NCBI RefSeq assembly: GCF_000190755.2
Contig: NZ_JH109152.1
Location: forward strand, 2,235,937 to 2,299,936
DNA: 64,000 nt
Reading direction: 5' to 3'
Origin: Methylobacter tundripaludum SV96
GTDB lineage: Bacteria > Pseudomonadota > Gammaproteobacteria > Methylococcales > Methylomonadaceae
The notes under the pieces were generated by a model that searched no databases, had not been told where the DNA came from, and worked only from the letters and a program-made list of their open reading frames with translations. Each line of letters begins with the position of its first letter. Positions within the stretch are counted from its first letter, which is position 1. Of this stretch, positions 7,793 through 15,738 are shown piece after piece. A program made the position numbers and the translations under genes.

Positions 7793-9004
7793 ATGATCTT
7801 CAATCTCTACCCGTCGGTAGTATTAACCAAGGCCACTGCAAGATGGCTGACGATACTGACTTTATGCGGCCTGCAAGGTTGCTTTTCACCGATGGCGCTG
7901 GATCATGCGGTAATCGAGTATGACAAGGCAACCGCGGATATTCTGTCCAAGCAGCTGCTTTTAAATATTGCCCGTTCCCATCAGCATCAACCCATGCATT
8001 TCACCGGCGTTTCCAATATTGCCGCGACTTTTAATTTTCAATTTAATGCCGGGGCGACACCGGCGTTTACCGGTGAAACCGGCTCGTTATTGACGCCGGT
8101 GTTTGGCGGTACGATTTCCGAGAACCCGACCATCAGCATCGTGCCGATTGAAGGCGAGGAGTTTACCCGCCGTTTGCTGACGCCATTTCAAGAAAACAAA
8201 CTGACCATGCTGTTGCGGCAAGGCGCTGATGTGGACTTGATTCTGCGCCTGCTGGCCGGTGAATTACGGATTTACGACAACGGCCAGAGCGGCATTTATC
8301 TGAACAAACCCGGCGATGCCGAAGGCTACCGGTTGTTTCGGCAAGCCGTGCTGCATTTGTCGTCGATCCAGGATAGACACAAGTTGTTTGTCGAACCGTT
8401 GATGTTTGACCGGCATTGGACCTTGCCGGCCGGATCGTTGACGGCGGAACAAATGGCCGATCTGCAAAAAGAATTCAAGATCGAATATCAGGCCGAGCGT
8501 AAGGAAGTCACATTGAGCAAGCGGGTGACCGGGCATATCCTGTTGACCAATTACGATCCGACGACGCTAAGCAACGAGGAGCGCATTCGTTTGAATGCAG
8601 AAGCCGATAAAGGCGCAGTTAATGATGTCAGTGTCGATATCCGGCCCGGTTATCCGGGCGGCGAATGGCCGATACACGGGGTTTTTCGCTTGCGCAGCTT
8701 TCATAATGTGCTGAATTTTATCGGTCAGTCCATTAGTGATGACCCGGAATATACCGTTGCCAAACATCCGCAAACGCCTAACGTTAGTGAGAATCCGGTG
8801 AATACCATGGCATTGCTGGTTAGCGATGATGAGTCGGCGGCTGCCGATACCCGTGTGCAGTTTGGCGATTGGCACTACGCGCTTAAAGCTGAATCCGGCT
8901 ATCAATGGAATCGCGAAGGCTTTCGGCTGTTATGCCAGGTTTTTCAAATGACCATGACCGATCTGGCGCAGCAAGGCGCGCCGATCATTACCATTGCCAA
9001 ATAA
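7793..9004 (+). CDS. Putative lipoprotein of unknown function
   Basis: 403 residues from ATG 7793 (AAGGG 5 bp upstream; an upstream in-frame start at 7742 is less likely). The N-terminus has a hydrophobic stretch and a lipobox LQGC, so it is probably a membrane-anchored lipoprotein. The rest is soluble, with no domain I can name. The gene sits between the secreted-protein gene and corA, a place that in the paralogous block is taken by the K+ channel and HAD fragment; the spacer just upstream is conserved in both blocks. Stop is 12 bp before corA, suggesting co-transcription. Confidence 0.65.
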   Translation: MIFNLYPSVVLTKATARWLTILTLCGLQGCFSPMALDHAVIEYDKATADILSKQLLLNIARSHQHQPMHFTGVSNIAATFNFQFNAGATPAFTGETGSLLTPVFGGTISENPTISIVPIEGEEFTRRLLTPFQENKLTMLLRQGADVDLILRLLAGELRIYDNGQSGIYLNKPGDAEGYRLFRQAVLHLSSIQDRHKLFVEPLMFDRHWTLPAGSLTAEQMADLQKEFKIEYQAERKEVTLSKRVTGHILLTNYDPTTLSNEERIRLNAEADKGAVNDVSVDIRPGYPGGEWPIHGVFRLRSFHNVLNFIGQSISDDPEYTVAKHPQTPNVSENPVNTMALLVSDDESAAADTRVQFGDWHYALKAESGYQWNREGFRLLCQVFQMTMTDLAQQGAPIITIAK

Positions 9005-9016
9005 CGGGAGAAGCTT

Positions 9017-10006
9017 TTGACGGGGCAAATTGACAACAGCATGGTCATGAAATGCGTGGCCTATCAAAACGGCGTCAGCATCGGCGATGTGACCATCGAA
9101 GACATCAGCGAGGTATTGAAACGGGAACATACCTTTGTCTGGCTGGGTTTGCATGAGGCAAATGCCGCGTTGCTAGCCAAAATCCAGGAGGAATTCGGGC
9201 TGCATGACTTGGCTATCGAAGATGCCTGTGCGGCGCATCAGCGCCCGAAAATCGAGGAATACGGCGAATCGCTGTTCATGGTGCTGCACACCGCCCACCT
9301 TGCCGAAGATCAGGTCGAGTTTGGTGAAACCCATATTTTCCTCGGGCCGCGTTTTCTGGTGACGGTCAGGCACGGCGCTTCACGCAGCCACAGCAAAGTC
9401 AGGGAGCGTTGCGAGGCCATGCCGGAGCAACTGGCCAAAGGGCCCGGATTTGCGTTGTATTCGATCATGGATTTTATCGTCGACAACTATGTGCCGGTTA
9501 TCGACGGCTTGCAGGAGCGGTTCGATGTGCTGGAGTCGGCGATATTTGAATACCGGCCCAGTCGGCAGACCATCGAAGGCCTTTACGAACTAAAGCGCGA
9601 GTTGTTGCAGCTGGAAAGCGCCATTAACCCGGTCATCGATATTTGCAACGAGCTGATGCGTTTTCATGGCGGGGTTATTTCCAAGGATGTGGGGGTGTAT
9701 TTTCGCGATATTGCCGATCACATCAAACGCATCGATCAGGCGATTCATGGCATGCGGGAGATGTTGGTGGCGGCGATGCAGGTGCATCTGACTTTTGAAA
9801 CGGTGCGGCAGAACGAAGTCGTCAAAGGCTTGGCCGGTTGGGGGGCGATCCTGGCGATACCGACCATGGTCTTCAGCTGGTACGGCATGAACTTCAGGCA
9901 CATGCCGGAGCTGGATTGGGAATACAGCTATCCGGCGGTGGTTGGCGGCGTGGCGTTGTGCAGTCTGCTGCTGTATGTGCGCTTGAAAAAGGCCGGTTGG
10001 CTGTAA
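9017..10006 (+). CDS. corA: CorA-family Mg2+/divalent cation transporter (copy 1)
   Basis: 329 residues, TTG start at 9017 with GGGAG 6 bp upstream; the paralogue uses GTG at the same place. A long cytoplasmic alpha/beta domain is followed by two C-terminal membrane helices. The CorA signature YGMNF lies at ~289-293, before the second helix and an acidic periplasmic loop (MPELDWEY). It forms a pentameric channel for Mg2+ or Co2+ uptake in the inner membrane. It is very similar to the copy at 15739-16728, so this is a recent duplication. Confidence 0.93.
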   Translation: MTGQIDNSMVMKCVAYQNGVSIGDVTIEDISEVLKREHTFVWLGLHEANAALLAKIQEEFGLHDLAIEDACAAHQRPKIEEYGESLFMVLHTAHLAEDQVEFGETHIFLGPRFLVTVRHGASRSHSKVRERCEAMPEQLAKGPGFALYSIMDFIVDNYVPVIDGLQERFDVLESAIFEYRPSRQTIEGLYELKRELLQLESAINPVIDICNELMRFHGGVISKDVGVYFRDIADHIKRIDQAIHGMREMLVAAMQVHLTFETVRQNEVVKGLAGWGAILAIPTMVFSWYGMNFRHMPELDWEYSYPAVVGGVALCSLLLYVRLKKAGWL

Positions 10007-10419
10007 GTTTAATATTATCGCCGAGCGACTGGTGCGTGCTGTCAAGCGATCTGTTACCAGTCTTCAATCACAATGGATCGTGACCTCTGCGGAACGCCGA
10101 CCTTGTTAGGCCCCGATATAAGCAAAGAAATCCTGAATTTCGCCAAAACCGTAACATCACCAAGATCATGTTGGGCAAATCCCGTCACCGGGGTTGAAAG
10201 CGCATAACATTGATGTCTATTTTTCTAGATTCATGTGGACATCCTATCCGGGGCGACTTGAATTTAGTTTTTATCTAAAAGACGATCAAAATATCCCTTC
10301 TTTTACCTCCCGGTATGTTTTTACAAAACCTTTATACATTTACCGTAACGCTTTACATAAATTTTATGGGTAATTACATAAGATAGATCCTGTCTTAACA
10401 ACAAGGTGAAAAACATTCC
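10007..10419. other. Region without an intact gene: kdpD relic and leader of the 10420 gene
   Basis: 10017-10226 is a kdpD relic. The remaining ~190 bp are AT-rich and include TTACCGTAACG at 10340-10350, the core of the repeated element of the 1.7-6.8 kb cluster, 70 bp upstream of the next start; the match is only 11 bp and may be chance. Confidence 0.5.
10017..10226 (+). pseudogene. kdpD fragment (relic)
   Basis: Closely matches parts of the intact kdpD between about 25736 and 26072: the ATCGCCGAGCG-CTGGT start, the TGGATCGTGACCT block, the GATATAAGCAAAGAAATCCT block, the TTGGGCAAA-CCCGTC block and the CATAAC-AT--ATGTCTATTT block. Internal deletions break the frame. It starts a few bases after corA copy 1, while in the intact block the kdp genes follow corA copy 2. 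It therefore marks the remains of a second kdp locus. Confidence 0.8.
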
Positions 10420-10782
10420 ATGACAATTCAAACCTATTTTGGTCTTGATAATGATGAAAATTCATGGCTGCTCGTCCAGCGTAGCGAGGGAACAACCGTA
10501 TTTTTACGGCGATTCAAAAATACGGTTGATGGACTCGACGAGCTTTCGAAGTTCATAAAAAGCCGGTGCGAGAAGCCGAGAATTTATATTAAATCGACCG
10601 GCTGTGCTGCATTGGGCCTTTTGAAATATCTCTGCGGCATTCCCGGCATTGAGGTCGTATTTATTTCGCAAGCGGGATTTAAACAGTACCAAACCTGTTT
10701 GCCGAAAAGCATCATCAGAAATTCTAAAGCGACTTCCTTTGAAGCGGAGATACTTGCCGATTGCGCTGAGCGTATGATCTAA
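10420..10782 (+). CDS. Orphan RNase H-like protein resembling IS110 transposase N-terminus
   Basis: 120 residues. The layout resembles the DEDD (RuvC/RNase H-like) N-terminal domain of IS110 transposases: a first strand with FGLDNDE, then RRFKNTVDGLDELSKFI, then YIKSTGCAALGLLKYL, then VVFISQAGFKQY, and a final NSKATSFEAEILADCAERM, where IS110 has KTD-DA-LA-AE. Two of the usual acidic catalytic residues are replaced (the Glu of the second strand by Lys; Asp near the end by Ser/Glu). The C-terminal half of an IS110 transposase is absent and the stop is clean. It is either a domesticated remnant or a truncated transposase. Confidence 0.5.
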   Translation: MTIQTYFGLDNDENSWLLVQRSEGTTVFLRRFKNTVDGLDELSKFIKSRCEKPRIYIKSTGCAALGLLKYLCGIPGIEVVFISQAGFKQYQTCLPKSIIRNSKATSFEAEILADCAERMI

Positions 10783-10913
10783 GCGGCACGGTTCTGAAGT
10801 TTCGAGTACCAAAGAGCCGCCGCAACTACCCGGTTCTTTGGTCAATGATGAAATATTTGTCACTGCTCTTACCTGCACCAAAGTTAGCGCAGTTTTGTAC
10901 TCAGGAAAAGTCA

Positions 10914-12014
10914 ATGTCTAGCGAAATTACGTCACTCATCACCTTTATTGAATCCAATTTTACAGGATTCTCAAGCATGCCCGGAGACTCAGCCGCATTT
11001 ATCCTGCTGATTGCTTTTGTCGTATTGGCCGCCCTTGAGTTTAGCTTCCCCAAACGCAGATTGCCTGTTAAACAGTTGCGTCAGTCTTACCAAACCAATG
11101 CCGGTCTGTTTATTTTTAACAGTCTTATTATCTCAGCGTCGGTGACGCCTTTGTTGATGGTGGCCGACCGTTATTCGGGCCGGGGGCTGCTAAGTTATGT
11201 CGAAGGTTCTGCCTGGAAAGCCCTGTTGTCGTTTTTGTTGCTCGATTTGCTGCTTTATTGCTGGCACAGAATCAGCCACAGCTTCGATAGTCTGTGGATG
11301 TTCCACAAAGTGCACCACAACGACCCTTATTTGAATGTCTCGACCGCATTTCGACTGCATATTGTCGAACTGTTAATCATCACCGTGCTGAAATCTTCAT
11401 ATATTGTCCTGCTTGGCGTAGATAAAACGATGGTGCTGACCAATGAAACTTTATTGACCTTGTTCGTCATGTTTCATCACAGCAATATTTCATTTCGCGG
11501 CGAGAAACGCTTGGGGCAGGCCATTATCGCGCCCTATTTGCACCGCGCGCACCATTCAACGGAACGTAGTGAACACGACTCTAACTACGGTGCGGTTTTT
11601 TCAATATGGGATCGGCTGTTCGGCACGTTCACAGAACGGGAACCTCTGGAAATCGGCATTAAAAACAGCTCGCCGCAAACCGTTTTAGGCTTGGTAAAAT
11701 TCGGCTTTACTCCGGCAAATCCAGCGCCTGTGCCGGCATACGAACCGGACTTGAATGTTAACGCGATGATCGCTGAAGCGTCCTCACAAAGCCGAAAAAC
11801 ATGCTTTTATACCTGGAAAATAAGCTTCGCGACCGGCTGGAAAAGGGGAGTTAACAGGTTGGTTTATGGTGATCGGCCAGGCAGACGGTCGCAACTCTAT
11901 AAATCTTACATGCTTGCGGTTTCATCAATATCGTTTATCCGAAATGGAAAATACCATGAAATTATTGAAAGGTTCTGTTGCAGCGCTTATTACCCCCTTT
12001 ACCGACGATGCTGA
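10914..12014 (+). CDS. Fatty acid hydroxylase/sterol desaturase family membrane protein
   Basis: 366 residues from ATG 10914 (AGGAAAAG upstream). Several membrane helices carry the di-iron His boxes: HRISH (~118), FHKVHH (~130) and HRAHH (~210), with a further His pair in the MFHHSN segment. Members hydroxylate or desaturate lipids using O2 at the membrane. The frame continues ~100 residues past the usual end of the family and overlaps the first 59 bp of dapA. These last residues are poorly conserved in character and may reflect a frameshift near 11720-11950. Substrate not predictable. Confidence 0.8.
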   Translation: MSSEITSLITFIESNFTGFSSMPGDSAAFILLIAFVVLAALEFSFPKRRLPVKQLRQSYQTNAGLFIFNSLIISASVTPLLMVADRYSGRGLLSYVEGSAWKALLSFLLLDLLLYCWHRISHSFDSLWMFHKVHHNDPYLNVSTAFRLHIVELLIITVLKSSYIVLLGVDKTMVLTNETLLTLFVMFHHSNISFRGEKRLGQAIIAPYLHRAHHSTERSEHDSNYGAVFSIWDRLFGTFTEREPLEIGIKNSSPQTVLGLVKFGFTPANPAPVPAYEPDLNVNAMIAEASSQSRKTCFYTWKISFATGWKRGVNRLVYGDRPGRRSQLYKSYMLAVSSISFIRNGKYHEIIERFCCSAYYPLYRRC

Positions 12015-12921
12015 ACAATCCGTCAACCGGGACAAACTCGCCGAACTGGTCAAGCTGCACGCCGACAGCAACACTGCGGCGATTGTGCCTTGCGGCACTA
12101 CCGGCGAATCGCCGACGCTGCTGAAAGAGGAATGGGAGGCGGTTATGTCGACAGTGATCGAGGCGGCCCGAGATACAAATCTCAAAGTTATTCCCGGAAC
12201 CGGTTCGAACAGCACGCGGGAAGCGCTGAGATTCACCGAGCGGGCAGCCGAACTTGGCGCCGATGCCTGCTTGGTGGTAACGCCTTATTACAACAGGCCC
12301 AGTCCCGAAGGCATACTCGCGCATTTTCAGGAACTGGATAAAGTGGGCATACCGCTCATCCTTTATAACATCCCCAGCCGAACCGGAATCGATCTTGGCG
12401 CCGACCTGATCATGGAGCTGTGCGAAAAATGTCCGTCAATAACCGGGCTAAAAGCATCTAACGGCGATCTTGATCAAATTACCGAGGTTATTTACCGGTC
12501 TGCCCAACTTGACCGGCCTTTCTCGGTATTTTCCGGCGATGATTCGCTGACCTTGCCCATTCTTGCAGTCGGCGGTGTGGGCGTGATTTCGGTGGCGGCA
12601 AACATTATGCCGCGAGTGATGGACGAACTGGTCGCCAGTTTCATGCGTTCGGATTTGAATCGGTCCAGGAACATTATGCATGCTATTCATGGTTTCTGCC
12701 GCGCCTTACTAAAATCGGGTTCAAACCCGGCCCCGATCAAATCGATAATGAACCGTGCGGGTATGAAGGTAGGATCATGCCGAAAACCCTTGGTGGATTT
12801 ATCGCAGGATAAAGCGGCAACGCTTGTTCATGAGTCGCAAATGATGCTTGCCAAGTTTTCCGGGCATCATATCCCTTACGATGAAGTCTTAATGAAATTT
12901 GTTGGCACTGCCGTGGAATAA
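11956..12921 (+). CDS. dapA: 4-hydroxy-tetrahydrodipicolinate synthase (DapA) family
   Basis: 321 residues from ATG 11956 (a start at 11944 is also possible). TIM-barrel aldolase: GTTGES at ~47-52 with the catalytic Thr pair, the LYNIPSRTG Tyr at ~137 and the Schiff-base Lys in GLKAS at ~165. These fit DapA, which condenses pyruvate with aspartate semialdehyde in lysine and diaminopimelate synthesis. It is ~30 residues longer at the C-terminus than the common 292-residue form. The neighbours are not lysine genes and it overlaps a hydroxylase, so a related aldolase role is possible. marC follows after 2 bp. Confidence 0.85.
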   Translation: MKLLKGSVAALITPFTDDAEQSVNRDKLAELVKLHADSNTAAIVPCGTTGESPTLLKEEWEAVMSTVIEAARDTNLKVIPGTGSNSTREALRFTERAAELGADACLVVTPYYNRPSPEGILAHFQELDKVGIPLILYNIPSRTGIDLGADLIMELCEKCPSITGLKASNGDLDQITEVIYRSAQLDRPFSVFSGDDSLTLPILAVGGVGVISVAANIMPRVMDELVASFMRSDLNRSRNIMHAIHGFCRALLKSGSNPAPIKSIMNRAGMKVGSCRKPLVDLSQDKAATLVHESQMMLAKFSGHHIPYDEVLMKFVGTAVE

Positions 12922-12923
12922 CA

Positions 12924-13565
12924 ATGACGGAATTAGACGAATTCATCAAACTGCTGGCCGGGCTGCTGTCGGTGGTGGACCCTATCGGCGCGATCCCGTT
13001 GTTCATCAGCCTGACCGAGCATCGAAGTTCCGATGAGCGGCAGCATATCGCCTGGGTTTGTGCAATGTCGGTGGGTGCCGTACTGATGTTTTCATTGGTG
13101 GACGGCAAGTTTATGCTGGCGCTTTTCGGTATCGGCATTCCCTCGTTTCAGATTGCGGGCGGCATTGTCATTTTGTTAATGGGGATTTCGATGCTCAAGG
13201 CTTCGCATGACCGCTCCAGAAACACGCCGGAGGAGCGGGCCGAGTCGGTCGATAAAGCATCTATCGCCGTGGTGCCGATGGCAATTCCGCTGCTCAGCGG
13301 TCCCGGCGCAATGAGTAGCGTGATTGTCTACCATAACCTGAACCCCTCCTGGAACCATGATTTTCTGGCCGGTTGCGTTATCGCGACGGTGGCAACGCTG
13401 GTGCTGCTGTGTTTGCTGATGGCGGAAAAAATTGCCGATTGGCTGGGCACAACCGGTATGAATGTGATTACCCGCGTATTCGGTTTGATTATTTTATCCA
13501 TCGCGGTGGAGTTCATCACTAAAGGCTTGGCCGCCGTTTTTCCGATACTGGGGCAACCGGTGTGA
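12924..13565 (+). CDS. MarC family integral membrane protein
   Basis: 213 residues with six predicted hydrophobic helices. The N-terminus LLSVVDPIGAIPLFISLT and the internal AIPLLSGPGAMSSVIV are signatures of the MarC/UPF0056 family, inner-membrane proteins of unresolved transport function. It starts 2 bp after the dapA stop. A decayed fragment of the same gene lies at 6971-7085, upstream of the paralogous secreted-protein gene. Confidence 0.9.
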   Translation: MTELDEFIKLLAGLLSVVDPIGAIPLFISLTEHRSSDERQHIAWVCAMSVGAVLMFSLVDGKFMLALFGIGIPSFQIAGGIVILLMGISMLKASHDRSRNTPEERAESVDKASIAVVPMAIPLLSGPGAMSSVIVYHNLNPSWNHDFLAGCVIATVATLVLLCLLMAEKIADWLGTTGMNVITRVFGLIILSIAVEFITKGLAAVFPILGQPV

Positions 13566-13637
13566 TCTCTTAAATTGTTTTGCCTTACTCCTTTATGCCC
13601 CACATTGGCCCCAAAAAAATTTATAGCATCGAGCTTA

Positions 13638-13658
13638 GTTTTTACAATTTTTTTACAG
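13638..13658 (+). promoter_or_regulatory. KdpE-box-like T-rich site upstream of the 13791 gene
   Basis: TTTTTACAATTTTTTTACAG within 13638-13658 nearly equals the site upstream of kdpF (TTTTTACAGTTTTTTTATAA). The site lies ~130 bp upstream of the secreted-protein start. Regulation by KdpE is inferred from similarity to the E. coli kdp operator. Confidence 0.45.
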
Positions 13659-13790
13659 CGTTTTTTATATCATGCAGTTAATTGCTTGATGATCAGTTTG
13701 GCATGATTGGCTGTTTTTGAAATCAATAAAGCACCGATTGGGCCAGGATTAATTCAAGCGATTTCCTTACAGTTTTTACGAGGCGCTTCC

Positions 13791-14144
13791 ATGAATAGCA
13801 AGTTTATTAAAAAAGTTTTGATTTTGATGGTGAGTCTTGTGGCTCAGACTGCATTTTCAAACCTAGCTCATTCAGCGGATACTTTATCGAGATTGGCGAC
13901 CTATAGGGAGGTCGTCGGCGCGGATGCGAATATTACCGACCGCTATGCATTGCCTCCCAGTAAAGTCAACATCGAGCCCTGCCAACGAGAGGCGCTGCGT
14001 CTGCATCCGGGAATAATTGAGAAACAACGAATGCTGCATCGGCGCGGGGATTTCGTGGTGCGATTTCAGATACAGGCGCATGACGGTTTGGACTGGTTTA
14101 TGCTGTGTGACTTGGCAACCGGGAAAATCATTGAGGAATTCTGA
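13791..14144 (+). CDS. Small secreted protein (paralogue of 7309-7683)
   Basis: 117 residues from ATG 13791 (GAGG RBS; an in-frame start at 13707 lies in the conserved leader and is not used). Signal peptide with hydrophobic core VLILMVSLVAQTAFS. The mature part shares DRYALPPSKVNIEPCQREAL, HPGIIEKQRMLHRRGDF and WFMLCDLATGKII with the copy at 7309, including both Cys. It sits between marC and a K+ channel gene and probably has the same KdpE-box-like promoter. Function unknown. Confidence 0.75.
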   Translation: MNSKFIKKVLILMVSLVAQTAFSNLAHSADTLSRLATYREVVGADANITDRYALPPSKVNIEPCQREALRLHPGIIEKQRMLHRRGDFVVRFQIQAHDGLDWFMLCDLATGKIIEEF

Positions 14145-14258
14145 TAGGTTTCCACTGATTGGCTTGGATCAGTCTCAGAGACTCGTCAGTACCTGATACC
14201 GAGCGGATGCTTTGATATTACGATTGATCAAATAACAAACTAGAGAAGGATAAAATAT

Positions 14259-14756
14259 ATGCGTTGGTTAGCCGAATGTCATAATGCGATTCAATGGGGG
14301 AACAACCTCAGGATCGATCTCTTCAAGGTTAAGAATCTGAAACATCTGGTCTTGCTTGCGACCATGGCGACCTTGGTTGTCGGGTTGATACTTTTCCTGA
14401 TCGATCCCAATATCAAGTCGCCCTTGGACGGCATTTGGTCCGCCTGGGTAACGATGACCCATGTAGGCTTCGGCGACGTGGTTCCGGTCTCCTTTTTTGG
14501 GCGTTTGCTGGCAGCGGGGCTGATTTTGTTTGGACTGGTATTTTTTTCACTGTTCACCGCCCTGATTTCGGTGGCATTGATCGGCAGAAATATGCATGTC
14601 TTGGGGATGGATGTTCAGCAAATCGAACAGGAGACCGGTCGCATTCAAACCGGGGAAAGCCGGATTCTCGAAGAGTTAGCTCGACTGCACGAGCGCATGG
14701 CGGCGCTGGAAAAGCAGTTGTCATCGAACACAGACCAAGACCGGTCGGTTAACTAG
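14259..14756 (+). CDS. Two-helix potassium channel with C-terminal coiled coil
   Basis: 165 residues with an AGAGAAGGA RBS. Two membrane helices (~30-50 and ~85-110) flank a pore loop with the filter THVGFGD at ~68-74, a K+ channel signature with Phe in place of Tyr. The C-terminal ~50 residues form a coiled coil (ILEELARLHERMAALEKQL). The protein is an inner-membrane tetrameric K+ channel, consistent with the kdp genes downstream. A second copy of its C-terminal coding end appears at 15531-15633. Confidence 0.85.
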   Translation: MRWLAECHNAIQWGNNLRIDLFKVKNLKHLVLLATMATLVVGLILFLIDPNIKSPLDGIWSAWVTMTHVGFGDVVPVSFFGRLLAAGLILFGLVFFSLFTALISVALIGRNMHVLGMDVQQIEQETGRIQTGESRILEELARLHERMAALEKQLSSNTDQDRSVN

Positions 14757-14820
14757 CCAACGCCTGAAGCAAGACCGGCTTCTGCACCCTCTTTTAAAAT
14801 GGCAGAAATACTGGGTATTT
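14678..14820 (+). repeat. Direct repeat, left copy (K+ channel 3' end and downstream)
   Basis: The channel 3' end plus ~60 bp downstream is repeated at 15531-15711. Shared landmarks are GAACGAGCGCAT-like, AAGCAGTTGTCAT-GAACACAG, AACGCCTG-AGCAAGAC and TTTCTGC-CCCT. The right copy has a ~35 bp insertion. The two copies bracket the HAD fragment. Confidence 0.75.
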
Positions 14821-15515
14821 CCGATTTCGAGAAGAAAGTCGGGGGGCTCGCGCGCTCGAACCTTGTTCAGTCTGGCGCTGAGCTGGCTTACCTGTTGCGG
14901 CACGACCCTGCATTCCGTGGCGTTCGCCGCGAGCACCTTATTGAAGCAGGCAAGCGCGTCCGGCTCAAAGATAATGTCGAGTTGTTCGCCAAAATCTTGA
15001 GCGAAGGTGTGGGTGGAAACCGCTTCCAGTTTTTCGTGATCTCCGCCGGGCCGAGAGAAGTCGTGTGTTCGGCGCTCGAAGGCATAGTCCCGCCGGAGAA
15101 CATATTCGGCACCGAATTGGACTTCGATTCTGAAACGGGTGAGATTTGCGCGGTCCTCCGTGTACCCGCAGGTAACGGTAAGGTTGCCGTTCTGCAGGAG
15201 CTTGAGCTCAAGCTCCAGATGAGCCCGGACCGAGTCATCTATGTTGGCGACGGCAGCTCGGATCTTTACGTCATGCACGACGTGAATAGCCGCGACGGTC
15301 ACACCATCGCCGTGTCGGAGACGAAATCCATCGGCCGTATCGCCAACCGCACCGTGCTCAGCGACAGCGCGGTCGGCGTGTTGGTGCCAATTCTTGAGGA
15401 TGTCCTCAAGTGGGATTCGCTCCAGATTCGCGAACTGTTCACCTCTTATGGTTTGGCACTCCAGGATTGGGACAAAATCAGCACCGACTGGATCACGTTC
15501 CACCACAATGGTTAG
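14799..15515 (+). CDS. HAD-superfamily hydrolase lacking motif I (probably truncated)
   Basis: 238 residues from ATG 14799. It resembles phosphoserine-phosphatase-like HAD proteins: motif II in FFVISAGPREV (~82), the motif III Lys in GNGKVAVLQ (~126) and motif IV in VGDGSSDL (~150). The N-terminal DxDxT motif that carries the nucleophile Asp is missing; the first ~7 codons come from the flanking repeat. The gene is therefore probably a 5'-truncated insert between two copies of the channel 3' end. Catalysis is not expected. Confidence 0.65.
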   Translation: MAEILGISDFEKKVGGLARSNLVQSGAELAYLLRHDPAFRGVRREHLIEAGKRVRLKDNVELFAKILSEGVGGNRFQFFVISAGPREVVCSALEGIVPPENIFGTELDFDSETGEICAVLRVPAGNGKVAVLQELELKLQMSPDRVIYVGDGSSDLYVMHDVNSRDGHTIAVSETKSIGRIANRTVLSDSAVGVLVPILEDVLKWDSLQIRELFTSYGLALQDWDKISTDWITFHHNG

Positions 15516-15530
15516 TTTTGACAAATGTCA

Positions 15531-15711
15531 ATTGGCCCGACTGAACGAGCGCATAACGGCGATGGGGAAGCAGTTGTCATTGAACACAGCCGAAGACCGG
15601 CCAGTACCCGGCCCCAATGAAGAACAAGCATGAAAGACTCAACTCAGGTTCAACGCCTGGAGCAAGACTCGTTTCTGCCCCCTATTTAAAATACCGGAAA
15701 TTATTGGCATG
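15531..15711 (+). repeat. Direct repeat, right copy; relic of a second K+ channel 3' end
   Basis: Encodes a coiled-coil tail like that of the 14259 channel (LARLNERITAMGKQLSLNTA) in an open frame to 15633, without the membrane part. With the left copy it brackets the HAD fragment, so either a second channel gene was largely replaced or the host 3' end was duplicated during insertion. Confidence 0.7.
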
Positions 15712-15738
15712 GCTCCGGCCGTACAGAGGGAGAAGCTT

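Noticed and set aside
14721-15524. 267-codon open frame on the minus strand
   Set aside because: It is antisense to the HAD fragment, whose plus-strand translation has clear HAD motifs; the minus product has none.
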